Origin: an uncultured Trueperaceae bacterium
GTDB lineage: Bacteria; Deinococcota; Deinococci; Deinococcales; Trueperaceae
NCBI GenBank assembly: GCA_937907415.1
Contig: CALCHY010000162.1
Span: 1 to 64,000 of the forward strand
Length of the DNA: 64,000 nt
Reading direction: 5' to 3'
A model generated the notes under the pieces. The model saw only the letters and a list, made by a program, of their open reading frames with translations. It had not been told where the DNA came from and did not search any database. Numbering within the stretch: the stretch's first letter is position 1; the number at the start of each line of letters is the position of its first letter. Below, one piece after another: positions 55,911 to 64,000 of the stretch. A program made the translations under genes and the position numbers.

Positions 55911-56797
55911 CAGAAGAACCTTCGGCGAAGAGCGGATCACCCTTGACCGCGCGTTCGCGCGTCGCCGCGCTCCTCGACCAGTACGGCCTGAGGGCCGACA
56001 AGGGGTTCGGGCAGAACTTCCTAGTCGACGAGGCGGCGCTCCGTGCCATCGTCGCCGCCGCCGCCATCGCACCTGGCGACCACGTCCTCGAGGTCGGTCC
56101 AGGGCTAGGGGTGCTGACTCGCGCCCTCTTGAACGCTGGCGCCAACGTCACGAGCGTAGAGCTGGACGCCAGGCTCCTCCCCTTGCTGAAAGCGGAGTTC
56201 GCCACTGAGTTGGGCAAGGAGGGGCCGGGACGGCTTGACCTCGTACACGAGGACGCTTTGCGCTTCGACCTCGCCGCCATGCCCATGCGCTCCAAGCTCG
56301 TTGCGAACTTGCCCTACAACGTTGCCACGCCGATCGTCGCGCGCGTGCTCGAGTCTGGGCGCTTCTCGCGCCTCGTCTTCTTGGTGCAACGGGAGGTCGG
56401 CGAGCGCTTGAGCGCCGCTCCCACCTCGCCAGCGTACGGGGCGCTAACGCTGCTCGTCGGGCACTTCGGGCGCGCGAAGCTCGTAAGGCACGTGCCGCCC
56501 GGCGCCTTCCTCCCGCCACCGAAGGTGACTTCCTCAGTCGTGCGCATAGACACTGACGAGTCAGCCACGCCAAACCCGGCGCTCTTCAAGCTCATCCACC
56601 AAGGGTTCGCGCACAGGCGCAAGACGCTCGTCAAGAACCTTGTCTACGCCGGCTTCGAGCGCCCTCAGGCCGAAGCGGCCGTCACCGGCATCGGCCGCGA
56701 CCTGAGGGTGCGCGCGGAAGAGCTCGACCACGCCGCCTTCGTCGCCTTGGCTGCCGCGCTTGATGGTGCTAGACCCACGGCAGACGTTTCCTCATGA
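55907..56797 (+). CDS. rsmA: 16S rRNA dimethyladenosine transferase RsmA (KsgA)
   Basis: RsmA dimethylates two adjacent adenosines near the 3' end of 16S rRNA during 30S assembly. The 296-residue protein carries GQNFLVDEAALRAIVAAA near the N-terminus. The SAM-binding VLEVGPGLGVLTRALLNAGANVTSVELD is at about 63-90, and the catalytic motif LVANLPYNVATPIV (NLPY) near 129-142. The C-terminal small domain shows FLPPPKVTSSVVRI and FAHRRKTLVKNL. The GTG start at 55907 overlaps the carD stop. Confidence 0.96.
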   Translation: MTEEPSAKSGSPLTARSRVAALLDQYGLRADKGFGQNFLVDEAALRAIVAAAAIAPGDHVLEVGPGLGVLTRALLNAGANVTSVELDARLLPLLKAEFATELGKEGPGRLDLVHEDALRFDLAAMPMRSKLVANLPYNVATPIVARVLESGRFSRLVFLVQREVGERLSAAPTSPAYGALTLLVGHFGRAKLVRHVPPGAFLPPPKVTSSVVRIDTDESATPNPALFKLIHQGFAHRRKTLVKNLVYAGFERPQAEAAVTGIGRDLRVRAEELDHAAFVALAAALDGARPTADVSS

Positions 56798-56807
56798 AGT
56801 GGTGAGT

Positions 56808-56813
56808 ATACTG
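56808..56813 (+). promoter_or_regulatory. -10 box upstream of the PfkB-family kinase gene
   Basis: TATACT lies 76 bases before the ATG at 56889, which has TAGGAG about 11 bases upstream. This transcript would carry a leader, unlike most promoters in the window. Confidence 0.4.
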
Positions 56814-56888
56814 ACCTAAGCAACAACATCTTCCCGGCGGCCCCGGCATCACGCTGGCCCGGCTGTGTCGGTAGGAGCGAATTAACGA

Positions 56889-57833
56889 ATGGCCCACTTC
56901 TTCGTGGTCGGCGACGCAACTGTCGATCAGATGTACTTCGTCAACGACTTCCCCGAACACGGCGGCGAAGTCCAAGCTATACGTGCCGTAATGGAGCCAG
57001 GCGGCTCTGGCGGCACGGTGGCCGCCGTCCTCGCGCAGCTCGGCAACCCGACTCGCATCGCCACGCGCGTAGGGAGCGGGCCGTTCTCGGCATTGGCGCT
57101 ACGCAATATCGTCGCTGCAGGCGTCGATACCAGCCTCGTCCAGCACGACCCAGACCTCCAAACGAGCTCGATCATGCTCCTCATCACCCCGGACGCGCAG
57201 CGCACCATGGTCAGCGCAGCCGGCGCCAGCCGCCACCTCGACTCCGCGGAACTGAAGGAGTCGGACGTTGCCGCCTGCGACGCCCTCGTGATGAGCGCGT
57301 ACAGTCTGATCAGCGGACCGCAGAAGGAGTACGCGCTTCAGGCGCTCGCGTACGCGCGCAAGCACAAGCTCACTACCTTCGTCGACTTGGGCACAGGCGC
57401 CGTGAAGGCCATGCAGCACCGCCTGATCTCCGTCCTCAGCGGCGTGGATTACTGGCTCATGAACGAGCACGAGCTTTACCTCCTCACTGGCCGCACGTCG
57501 ATCTCGGAGGCCGTGCACGACTTACGTGACGCCGGCATCGAGCAGTTAGTCGTCAAGGTCGGCGCCATGGGCTCCATCGTCATCAACTCAGAGAGCAACG
57601 AGCTGATCGAGGCGCATGAGATAGACAGCGTGGTCGACTCGACGGGCGCAGGCGACTACTACACGGCGGCGTTCGCGCACGCCATCATGGCCGGACACGA
57701 CATGCACTGGGCCGCGCGCTACGGCAACGTGGCAGGGGCGCTCAACACCACGGTCGTCGGGGCGCAAGGCCTAACGATCGATGAGGAAACGCTGATGCGT
57801 CACGCAGCGGTGCTGGCCGATGCGCCGGCCTGA
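56889..57833 (+). CDS. PfkB-family carbohydrate kinase
   Basis: This 314-residue protein belongs to the ribokinase/PfkB family, which phosphorylates sugars or nucleosides. The N-terminal pattern HFFVVGDATVDQMYFVNDFPEHGGEV is typical, with the glycine-rich substrate loop EPGGSGGTVAAVLAQLG near 37-53. The C-terminal anion-hole and catalytic motif reads DSTGAGDYYTAAFAHAIMAG near 248-267, with the catalytic aspartate kept and phenylalanine replaced by tyrosine-tyrosine. The substrate cannot be assigned. It is followed by an S41-like protein whose open frame overlaps it by 14 bases, and then by a metallo-beta-lactamase-fold gene. Confidence 0.9.
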   Translation: MAHFFVVGDATVDQMYFVNDFPEHGGEVQAIRAVMEPGGSGGTVAAVLAQLGNPTRIATRVGSGPFSALALRNIVAAGVDTSLVQHDPDLQTSSIMLLITPDAQRTMVSAAGASRHLDSAELKESDVAACDALVMSAYSLISGPQKEYALQALAYARKHKLTTFVDLGTGAVKAMQHRLISVLSGVDYWLMNEHELYLLTGRTSISEAVHDLRDAGIEQLVVKVGAMGSIVINSESNELIEAHEIDSVVDSTGAGDYYTAAFAHAIMAGHDMHWAARYGNVAGALNTTVVGAQGLTIDEETLMRHAAVLADAPA

Positions 57834-58872
57834 AGGAAGGGTGCGGCGGGCCGCCTCGGTACGCGCCGCGCTCGTCTTTCTACTGCTCGCCGTCGTTGGC
57901 GGCACCGCCATGGCGCAGGGTCAAGGGTTCGCGGAACGCTTCGATACCGCCTGGAACCTCGTCGCCACGCGCTACTGGCATATCGAGCGCACCGGCGTCG
58001 ACTGGCAAGCGGTGCGCGACGCGTACCGGCCACGCGCGCTAGCTGCCACTGACGACGCTGGCCTCTACGAGGTCCTCGAGGAGATGTACTCCCTGCTGGG
58101 CGACGACCACTCCGTGTTCGTGCCGCCAGCCAAGGTTGCCAAGGTGAGGGCCGAGTATGGCGACCTGCCTTGCATCATGGTGTTCGGTAGTGGGGCGACG
58201 CTCCCCGCCCTCAACCAGGCGTTGGCGGCAGGCAGTTGGAACAGACTGCTGAGGTTGCAGGCGGACGGTTACGCCCTCAGCGGTGAAGGTCACGTCGCCA
58301 ACGTCAGCTACGGGCTAACGGACGGTGGCGTTGGTTACGTGCGCCTGCCAGACTTGGCGAGCGACGGCGCGGCAGAAGCAGTGCGCGTCGCCGTGACCGA
58401 CCTCGAGGAGGCCGGCGCCTGGTCATTAGTCCTAGACTTGCGCGGCAATCCGGGCGGTCGGCTAGTGACGATGATGCAAGTCGCTGGCGTGTTCACCCGC
58501 GGCTTCTTGTGGCGGGCCATCACGAGCTGGACCTTGCCGATGCCGTACCCGGCCATCGGCTTAGCGCAGACCGACCTGCCGCTAGCCGTGCTCATCGATG
58601 GCGGCGTGAACAGCGCAGCAGAGGGCCTAGCGGGCGCCCTACAGTTGCGCGGGCGCGCCACCGTCTTCGGAGAGCAGAGCGCAGGCAACGTCGAGGCGCT
58701 CCTGCCGTTCTGCCTGCGCGACGGTTCACAGGCCTGGATCGCGACGGGCGTGCTCGCCCCCATCGGCGGCCCGACCTGGGAGGGCCGAGGAGTCGTCCCC
58801 GACGTAGAAAGCTCGTCCGCAACCGCGTTAGACGCGGCTATCGCATACCTTATCGACCAGCGAGAGGAGTGA
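57820..58872 (+). CDS. S41-family peptidase-like exported protein
   Basis: The 350-residue protein has a signal peptide (VRAALVFLLLAVVGGTAMAQ) and an S41 (tail-specific protease) catalytic fold. The N-terminal helical part carries DDAGLYEVLEEMYSLLGDDHSVFVPP, a typical S41 segment. The nucleophile is probably S265 in DGGVNSAAEGLAGAL. The motif that holds the catalytic lysine in CtpA/Prc (GE-TFGKG) reads GEQSAGN at 284-290, so that lysine is absent. The central PDZ domain is short or missing. The start is taken at the ATG at 57820; a GTG at 57841 next to AAGGAAGG is an alternative. Activity is uncertain. Confidence 0.82.
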   Translation: MRRPEGRVRRAASVRAALVFLLLAVVGGTAMAQGQGFAERFDTAWNLVATRYWHIERTGVDWQAVRDAYRPRALAATDDAGLYEVLEEMYSLLGDDHSVFVPPAKVAKVRAEYGDLPCIMVFGSGATLPALNQALAAGSWNRLLRLQADGYALSGEGHVANVSYGLTDGGVGYVRLPDLASDGAAEAVRVAVTDLEEAGAWSLVLDLRGNPGGRLVTMMQVAGVFTRGFLWRAITSWTLPMPYPAIGLAQTDLPLAVLIDGGVNSAAEGLAGALQLRGRATVFGEQSAGNVEALLPFCLRDGSQAWIATGVLAPIGGPTWEGRGVVPDVESSSATALDAAIAYLIDQREE

Positions 58873-59745
58873 GTGACTGTGCCCGCCATTGAACGCGTGA
58901 GCGAACACGTGTGGCGCGTCGAACTACCATGCGCCACGCTGCCGCCATACGACCACGTGAACGCGTACGTGATCGCGCAAGGCGGCGTCGCCGTAGTCGT
59001 CGATCCTGGTTCTGACGAACCGAAAGCCCAAGCGCTCCTCCAGAGCGCCTTGACTCAAGCCGACGCGCGCCTCGTCAAGGCCGTTGCGCTCACGCATACG
59101 CACCCGGACCATACCGGCGGCGTGCAACAGCTCCTCGACTACGAGGCCGTCCGCAACGGCGACCCGCCGCCCGTGCTCGTGCACGCCGCCGAAGCGAGCA
59201 ACGTGACGGCGTGGAGCACGACCTATCTGGCGGACGGCCGCGTCGTCACCGTCGGCGACGTCACCGTAACGGCGCTGCACACCCCGGGGCATAGCCAAGG
59301 CCACCTCTCGTTCCTCGTCACGGGCCCGGCCGGTGGGGCGCCAGAGGCGGCCATAGTCGGCGACCTGGCCGTAGCGACTGGGTCGGTGTGGGTAGGGCTG
59401 CCAGAAGGCGACGTCGAAGCGTACCTCACCACCCTAGTGCGCCTGGAGCACACGAACGCGCCCGTTCTCGCGCCGGGCCACGGCCCGCTGATAACGAACC
59501 CAGCGGAGCGCCTGCGGGAGCTGGCCGCGCACCGCTTGGAGCGCGAAGCTCAGGTGCTCGGCGCCCTAACGAAGGGCAGCGCGACGGCGGCGGAGATCAC
59601 GCGGCGCGTGTACCCCGGGTACCCGGAGGCCGTCCTCGCCCTTGCCGAGCAGAGCGTGCTCGCGCACCTAGTGAAGCTCATGCGCGAGTTGAAGGTCGTG
59701 CACTTGGGCGACGACGAGCAGGGGCCGTTCGCACTCAGGCGCTAG
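58873..59745 (+). CDS. Metallo-beta-lactamase-fold hydrolase (LACTB2/glyoxalase II-like)
   Basis: This 290-residue protein has the MBL fold with the zinc motif THTHPDHTGG near 74-83. Further ligands lie in LHTPGHSQGHLSFL, VGDLAV and LAPGHGPLI. A C-terminal helical extension of about 80 residues (RLEREAQVLGALTKGSATAAEITRRVYPGYPEAVLALAEQSVLAHLVKLMRE) reads like the winged-helix-like tail of the LACTB2 subfamily, whose members include RNA-cleaving enzymes. The start is GTG at 58873, directly abutting the S41-like stop codon. The actual substrate is unknown. Confidence 0.88.
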   Translation: MTVPAIERVSEHVWRVELPCATLPPYDHVNAYVIAQGGVAVVVDPGSDEPKAQALLQSALTQADARLVKAVALTHTHPDHTGGVQQLLDYEAVRNGDPPPVLVHAAEASNVTAWSTTYLADGRVVTVGDVTVTALHTPGHSQGHLSFLVTGPAGGAPEAAIVGDLAVATGSVWVGLPEGDVEAYLTTLVRLEHTNAPVLAPGHGPLITNPAERLRELAAHRLEREAQVLGALTKGSATAAEITRRVYPGYPEAVLALAEQSVLAHLVKLMRELKVVHLGDDEQGPFALRR

Positions 59746-59748
59746 CAG

Positions 59749-59798
59749 CGCTGGCGTAGGGAGCGCACTAGTTGGGGCCGCCCCGGGCGACGCCAGCG
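59749..59798. terminator. Inverted repeat between convergent MBL and thrC genes
   Basis: CGCTGGCGT (59749-59757) and its complement ACGCCAGCG (59790-59798) enclose a 32-base loop with a smaller GGGGC-GCCCC hairpin. It lies in the 60-base gap between two converging genes and could serve both. There is no T-tract. Confidence 0.4.
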
Positions 59799-59805
59799 TG
59801 CGGCG

Positions 59806-61098
59806 TTAGTCGCGCCAGGCAAGCAGCGCGGCGCTTAACGCGGCCGCTACCGGCGCTAACGGTTCGACGCGTTTCGGCGCCTCGGCGAAGCGTTCAAGGC
59901 TAGCTGGCACCGCCGGGCGCCGGCCCGTCGCCTCGATCACCGCATCAGGGAACTTCGCGGGGTGCGCCGTGGCCAGAACTAGCGCGGGCACCGCGGCCGT
60001 GGCTGGCGTGCTGGCGCGCAGGCGCTGCAACGCCTCGAGGCCGACGGCAGTGTGCGGGCAGACCAGGTAGTCGCTGGCGGCGGCCGTCTCGCGCATGCGC
60101 TCGAGGGTGGCGGCGTCACCAACGCGGCAACCTACGACGCGCTGCCTCAGACCCTCACCCAGCCACGAGTAGAGGCGCTCGAAGTTCGATGGCGCGCCTA
60201 CGTCCATGGCGTTGGAGGGCGTGGCCACGCTGGCGGCGAAGTCGAACGCTTCGACCTCGCCAGCTAGGAAGCGGGGAAAGAAGTCGTTGCGGTTGTGCGC
60301 CGCCAAGAAGCCTGCTGCGTCGAGGCCCGTCTCGGCCGCCAGGAGTCCGGCCGTCAAGTTGCCCAAGTTGCCGCTTGGCACCACGACTTCGAGCGGCGCG
60401 TGGCGCCCGAGGTCTTCCCACACGCGGGCAGCTCCCCACAGGTAGTAGAGCGCTTGAGGTAGGAGCCGGCCGATGTTGATGGAGTTGGCCGATGACAAGC
60501 GCAGGTCGGCGAGGGACGGGTCGCCGAAGGCGGCTTTCACGAGCCGCTGACAGTCGTCGAAGGTACCGTCCACTGCGAACGCGCGTACGCCGTCACGCCT
60601 GGCCGTCAGCTGTTCCTCTTGCACGTTGCTTACGCCGCCTGCCGGGTAGAGGACCGCCACCCGCACGCGGTCGAGGCCCGCGAAGGCGTCCGCCACGGCG
60701 CTGCCCGTGTCACCCGAGGTAGCGACGAGCACCGTGACGCGTTCGCCGCGCCGAGCGAGCGCTGCTTGCATGGCGCGTGCGAGGGAGCGCGCGCCGACGT
60801 CCTTGAAGGCAGCGGTTGGCCCGTGGAAGAGCTCGAGCACGAAGACGTCGTCTGGCAGCCTGGTTACGGGCCACGGGAAGTCGAGGCCGTCGGCGACTGC
60901 GGCAGCCGCCTCCTCACCCATGTATGCGGGCAGGACGAGCTTGGCGAGGTCAGCCGGGCTGCTTGCCGTCTCCCAACCGAGGGGCAACTGCGGCAGTTGC
61001 GTCGGCCAGTAGAGGCCGCCGTCTGGCGCTAAACCGGCCAGGACGGCGTCCTCGAACGCTACTTCCGGCCCGCCGCGCGTGCTGCGGTAACGCATCAC
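59806..61098 (-). CDS. thrC: Threonine synthase
   Basis: ThrC converts O-phosphohomoserine to threonine with pyridoxal phosphate. The 430-residue protein shows the N-terminal RSTRGGPEVAFEDAVLAGLAPDGGLYWP, typical of the longer threonine synthases. The PLP lysine lies in GPTAAFKDVGARSLARAM near 109-126. Further segments are LVATSGDTGSAVADAFAGL, SANSINIGRLLPQALYYLWG and VVPSGNLGNLTAGLLA. The ATG overlaps the stop of hom (TGATG). No homoserine kinase gene (thrB) is in the window. Confidence 0.94.
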   Translation of the reverse strand: MMRYRSTRGGPEVAFEDAVLAGLAPDGGLYWPTQLPQLPLGWETASSPADLAKLVLPAYMGEEAAAAVADGLDFPWPVTRLPDDVFVLELFHGPTAAFKDVGARSLARAMQAALARRGERVTVLVATSGDTGSAVADAFAGLDRVRVAVLYPAGGVSNVQEEQLTARRDGVRAFAVDGTFDDCQRLVKAAFGDPSLADLRLSSANSINIGRLLPQALYYLWGAARVWEDLGRHAPLEVVVPSGNLGNLTAGLLAAETGLDAAGFLAAHNRNDFFPRFLAGEVEAFDFAASVATPSNAMDVGAPSNFERLYSWLGEGLRQRVVGCRVGDAATLERMRETAAASDYLVCPHTAVGLEALQRLRASTPATAAVPALVLATAHPAKFPDAVIEATGRRPAVPASLERFAEAPKRVEPLAPVAAALSAALLAWRD

Positions 61099-62153
61099 AG
61101 TTCTTCTACCCCGTCGCTCGCCTCGCTGGCCGTTAGTGGCACCGGCGCGGCGCTAGCAAGCGGTCTTGGGCCGCTGTTACCCGCCGCCGCCGTCAACATG
61201 TCGGCGAGCACGCCGCTTGCCGTCGAGCCGCCGCCCGCCCCAGCCCCGCGCACGTAGACCGTGCCGACCGGGTCGCCTGTGAAGAGGAGGGCGTTGGTGC
61301 CGCCGGTCGTGAGCAACGGGTGGCCAACGGGCAAGGAAACGGGGCGGATCTGCGCCTCCCACCGACCTGAGTTCGCCACGATGCTCCCGATGAGGCGCAC
61401 CCTGCGGCCCCGCTGCGCCTGCGCGGCGAGCGCCTGCTCGGTAAGGTCGGAGATGCCGCGCGTGGCCCCACGGACCGCCTCCCACGTGAGGGCGGGATCG
61501 AAAGCTAGTCGACCGAGAACGGTGAGCTTGTGCGCCGCGTCGAAGCCGCCGACGTCGAGCGTCGGATCGGCTTCCGCGAAGCCGAGGCGCTGCGCCTCGG
61601 CCAACGCGGCCACGAAGCTGCTGCCCTCGTCCATCATCGCCAGGATGACGTTGCAGGTGCCGTTCAGCACGGCGTGCAGGCTCACCGGCGCGGAGCCGCG
61701 CAGAGCACCGGCTAGCACGCCAACGGCTGGCGTGCCCGCCATGACGGCGGCCTCGAAGTGAACACGGCCTTCCTCGGCATGAGGCAAGTACTCCGCCCAG
61801 CGCTCGGCCAGCGCGGCCTTGTTGGCAGTCACCAGCTGCTTGCCTGCGGCCAGGTGTCGCAGGGAAAGGTCGGCGGCGTTACCGGTGCCGCCTGCCACCT
61901 CGACGAGAACATCGACGCCGGCCAGCACGTCTTCGTTCGTCGTGACGAGTTCCTGCCAGCCTGTGAAGGCGCGCTCCCTGGCGGCGTCGCGGACGAGTAC
62001 TCCCACGAGTTCGAACTCGGGCTTGTTGCGCAGCAAGCGCACTACTTCTTCACCGACGGTGCCAGCGCCGATCAAGGCGACCTTCGTGGGCTTACCGCCC
62101 CCCCGCCGCGCCGTCTGGTAAGTTACTTGGTTGGTAGTCACCGCCTGCTTCAC
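61095..62153 (-). CDS. hom: Homoserine dehydrogenase (short form without ACT domain)
   Basis: Hom reduces aspartate semialdehyde to homoserine, the branch point to threonine and methionine. The 352-residue protein has the Rossmann motif VALIGAGTVGEEVVRLL near 25-41, VEVAGGTGNAADLSLRHLAAGKQLVTANKAALA, the conserved NGTCNVIL, and the catalytic segment FAEADPTLDVGGFDAAHKLTVLGRLAF with its lysine. The sequence ends shortly after the catalytic domain, so the regulatory ACT domain found in many bacterial enzymes (about 430 residues) is absent. The start is a leaderless GTG at 62153. It is the first gene of the hom-thrC pair. Confidence 0.95.
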   Translation of the reverse strand: MKQAVTTNQVTYQTARRGGGKPTKVALIGAGTVGEEVVRLLRNKPEFELVGVLVRDAARERAFTGWQELVTTNEDVLAGVDVLVEVAGGTGNAADLSLRHLAAGKQLVTANKAALAERWAEYLPHAEEGRVHFEAAVMAGTPAVGVLAGALRGSAPVSLHAVLNGTCNVILAMMDEGSSFVAALAEAQRLGFAEADPTLDVGGFDAAHKLTVLGRLAFDPALTWEAVRGATRGISDLTEQALAAQAQRGRRVRLIGSIVANSGRWEAQIRPVSLPVGHPLLTTGGTNALLFTGDPVGTVYVRGAGAGGGSTASGVLADMLTAAAGNSGPRPLASAAPVPLTASEASDGVEEL

Positions 62154-62159
62154 GGGCGC

Positions 62160-62168
62160 ACTCTATCA
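62160..62168 (-). promoter_or_regulatory. Extended -10 promoter of hom-thrC (leaderless)
   Basis: On the minus strand TGA followed by TAGAGT (62165-62160) lies six bases before the GTG of hom. Confidence 0.55.
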
Positions 62169-62232
62169 CTTACCGAGAGCGTCACAGACGCAACTACGGC
62201 CCCCAGCCATGGCGGCCACGTTTAGGAGAACA

Positions 62233-63318
62233 ATGCTCGCCATAGGTATCGTCGGCTTGCCAAACGTCGGCAAGAGCACGCTGTTCAACGCCATCACCCG
62301 GGCTGGTGTGGAGGCCGCGAATTACCCGTTCGCCACCATAGACAAGAACATCGGCGCCGTGAGCGTGCCAGACGAGCGCCTTGCCGTGCTGCAGCGTCAG
62401 AACACCAAGGGCACGCGCGTGCCCGTGATCGTGCCGACCCACATGGAGTTCGTCGACATCGCCGGCCTCGTGCGCGGCGCTCACAAAGGTGAGGGGCTAG
62501 GCAACCAGTTCCTCTCACATATCCGCGAGGTCGCGGCCATCGCACACGTTGTGCGTTGCTTCGAGGACGACAACGTCGTGCACGTGGCTGGCAAAGTCGA
62601 TCCCCTCGCCGACATCGAAGTCATCGACACGGAACTCATCCTGGCCGACATCGCGACGCTCGAGCGCCGCCTCGAGCGCGTTCGGCGCAGCGCCAAGAGC
62701 AATCCTGACGACGCCGCGCTGATAGCGCCCCTCGAGGAAGTCCTCAAGCAGTTGAACGCTGGCCAACCAGCTCGCCGCTCAGGGCTCGAACTGCCGAACG
62801 ACAGCGGCTTGCTAACCGCCAAGCCCGTCATCTACGTGTGCAACGTGGCGGAGTCGGACGTTGTGGGTGGCAATAGTTACGTGAAGCTCGTGCAGGAGCA
62901 CGCCAAGGTCGAGAACGCAGACGTCGTCGTCATATCCGCGCGCATCGAGGAGGAGCTGGCGCAACTCGAACCCGAGGAAGCCCAAGCGTTCCTCGCGGAC
63001 ATGGGGTTGGACAAGCCGGGGCTCGAACGCCTCATCCGGACCGGGTATCACACCCTCGGTCTCCTTACCTTCCTGACGGCTGGCGAGAAGGAAGTGCGCG
63101 CCTGGACCGTGAAGGCGGGCAGCAAGGCGCCGCAGGCAGCGGGTGAGATACATTCCGACTTCGAGCGCGGCTTCATCCGCGCGGAGGTCGTCAGTTACGA
63201 GGACCTCATCGAGGCTGGCAGCATCGCCAACGCCCGCGCCAAGGGCAAACTGCGGGTGGAGGGCAAGGAGTACGTCGTCAAGGACGGCGACGTCATGAAC
63301 TTCCTCTTCAACGTCTGA
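62233..63318 (+). CDS. ychF: Ribosome-binding ATPase YchF
   Basis: YchF is an Obg-like P-loop NTPase that prefers ATP and associates with ribosomes. The 361-residue protein starts [33 protein letters not shown]; the ATG at 62233 follows AGGAGA at the right distance, so the longer open frame upstream is not used. Switch regions are [28 protein letters not shown]; the G4 position reads CNVAESD in place of NKxD, as in YchF, which explains its ATP preference. The C-terminal TGS domain covers the last 85 residues. It is divergent from hom. Confidence 0.97.
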   Translation: MLAIGIVGLPNVGKSTLFNAITRAGVEAANYPFATIDKNIGAVSVPDERLAVLQRQNTKGTRVPVIVPTHMEFVDIAGLVRGAHKGEGLGNQFLSHIREVAAIAHVVRCFEDDNVVHVAGKVDPLADIEVIDTELILADIATLERRLERVRRSAKSNPDDAALIAPLEEVLKQLNAGQPARRSGLELPNDSGLLTAKPVIYVCNVAESDVVGGNSYVKLVQEHAKVENADVVVISARIEEELAQLEPEEAQAFLADMGLDKPGLERLIRTGYHTLGLLTFLTAGEKEVRAWTVKAGSKAPQAAGEIHSDFERGFIRAEVVSYEDLIEAGSIANARAKGKLRVEGKEYVVKDGDVMNFLFNV

Positions 63319-63445
63319 CCTGCGCCGCCTAACCATGCACGGACGTGCGCCACGACGCGGACGCCAAGCGAATGTGGGTCTATCCTCACAGTTGCGAGGC
63401 GAGCGCGGGCACCATGTGAAAGCGCGCTCTGAGAGGCTAGAGCCC

Positions 63446-64000
63446 GTGAGTGGCGGTACAGAAGCAGTCAGGCAGCAGGCGTTGGTGGGGTCCAGGCATT
63501 ACGCGGCAGGCGACGTCCTGCTTTTCCCTGGTCCACCGAGCGAGCTTTACCAAGTCGTATCCGGATTGGTGCGGCTGCACACCGTCGATGACGCTGGCTT
63601 CGGCGCCACGTTGCGTTACGTCAAGCCGGGCGGGTACTTCGGCGAGGAAGCCATCACGGGCAAGCAGCGCCGCTACTTCGCCGAGGCGGTCACCGAGGCC
63701 AGCACCGTGCGCAGCGATCCGCAGAGGCTGACTCCAAGCGAGTTGCGCGCCTTCGCGGTAGATCTAGCGCTGGCCCTAGACCGCATGAACCGCTCAGTGT
63801 TGCGCCTGGCAAGCAAACCACTGAAGGCGCGCGTGGCGGCGGAACTCCTCGAACTAGCCGACTCGGCGCTAGCGACCCGCAACGCTGACGGAGTGGCCAC
63901 CGTGCGCATGACGCACGACGAACTAGCCGCAGCGGTCGGCTCCGTGCGCGAGACCGTCACCAAAGTCATAGGCGAGCTGGTCCGCGCCGGAGCGCTGCGG
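63446..64000 (+). CDS. Crp/Fnr-family transcriptional regulator (3' end cut by window edge)
   Basis: The visible 185 codons comprise a cyclic-nucleotide-binding-like beta-barrel and most of a winged helix. The barrel starts at RHYAAGDVLLFPGPPSELYQVVSGLVRL and includes GGYFGEEAITGKQRRYFAEAVTEA. The linker helix includes LALALDRMNRSVLRLASKPLKARVAAELLELAD. The helix-turn-helix is MTHDELAAAVGSVRETVTKVIGELVRAGAL. There is no Fnr-type cysteine set, and the cAMP-contact residues RS/T are not clear (QRRYFAEAV). The GTG at 63446 is used; a GTG ten codons upstream (63416) is an alternative. A Crp-family protein (DdrI) is a stress regulator in Deinococcus, but I cannot show orthology. Confidence 0.9.
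   Translation, partial: MSGGTEAVRQQALVGSRHYAAGDVLLFPGPPSELYQVVSGLVRLHTVDDAGFGATLRYVKPGGYFGEEAITGKQRRYFAEAVTEASTVRSDPQRLTPSELRAFAVDLALALDRMNRSVLRLASKPLKARVAAELLELADSALATRNADGVATVRMTHDELAAAVGSVRETVTKVIGELVRAGALR

Overview
The window is a gene-dense, high-GC bacterial chromosome segment. I see no rRNA, tRNA, CRISPR array, insertion sequence or prophage, and no gap longer than about 300 bases without a gene. The gene set points to the Deinococcota, probably a Truepera-like member of the Trueperaceae. The main grounds are: a V/A-type ATPase operon in the Thermus order G-I-K(L)-E-C-F-A-B-D in place of an F-type ATPase; an HspR (HAIR)-like operator in front of clpB; a CarD-type regulator; a three-gene proton-translocating transhydrogenase; and many promoters whose -10 box lies 5-9 bases from the start codon, so that the transcripts would be leaderless. 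The genus is an inference from gene content; no 16S sequence is present.

Layout. Bases 1-5349 (minus strand) hold the 5' part of clpB and the pntAa-pntAb-pntB operon. Bases 5442-11285 hold central carbon metabolism: pfkA, a convergent tyrS, the coupled pair gnd-zwf (NAD(P)H supply, matching the transhydrogenase) and an arginase. Bases 11299-19188 are an envelope and redox block: a patatin-like lipase, a family 2 glycosyltransferase, an unknown membrane protein, a zinc amidase, and then a tightly coupled five-gene cluster (YtkA/FixH-like lipoprotein, membrane polyferredoxin, VanY-type peptidase, membrane-anchored YtkA/CopC-like protein, DUF554 protein). Bases 19214-25303 hold gatC, serS, a GAF/HD-GYP protein, a DUF3108-like protein, folC and pilT.

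Bases 25366-30370 encode a complete polar amino acid ABC importer (binding protein, two permeases, ATPase), one permease carrying a large extracytoplasmic insertion with an EF-hand-like loop. Bases 30607-39036 are the V/A-ATPase operon with a near-consensus promoter at its head. Then come dnaG, a phosphoribosyltransferase, ruvB, and a DUF4388 protein with a degenerate receiver domain. Bases 44302-47736 are a sugar ABC importer (binding protein plus two permeases, no ATPase). Next are a convergent acetoacetyl-CoA synthetase, an ABC exporter, uvrB, a secreted/membrane unknown, carD-rsmA, a PfkB-family kinase, an S41-like protein and a metallo-beta-lactamase-fold hydrolase. The window closes with hom-thrC (minus strand), ychF and a Crp/Fnr-family regulator cut by the right edge.

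How it works together. The V/A-ATPase and PntAB couple the proton gradient to ATP and NADPH; Zwf/Gnd feed the same nicotinamide pools. Two ABC importers supply amino acids and sugar, and both show a strong hairpin between the binding-protein gene and the permease gene. The most distinctive signal is regulatory: eight promoters share the form TGnTAnnnT, and most of these, with several others lacking the TG, start transcription at or next to the start codon. A pilT gene sits behind a nine-codon leaderless mini-ORF whose stop overlaps the pilT start. I found no obviously new defence or mobile system.
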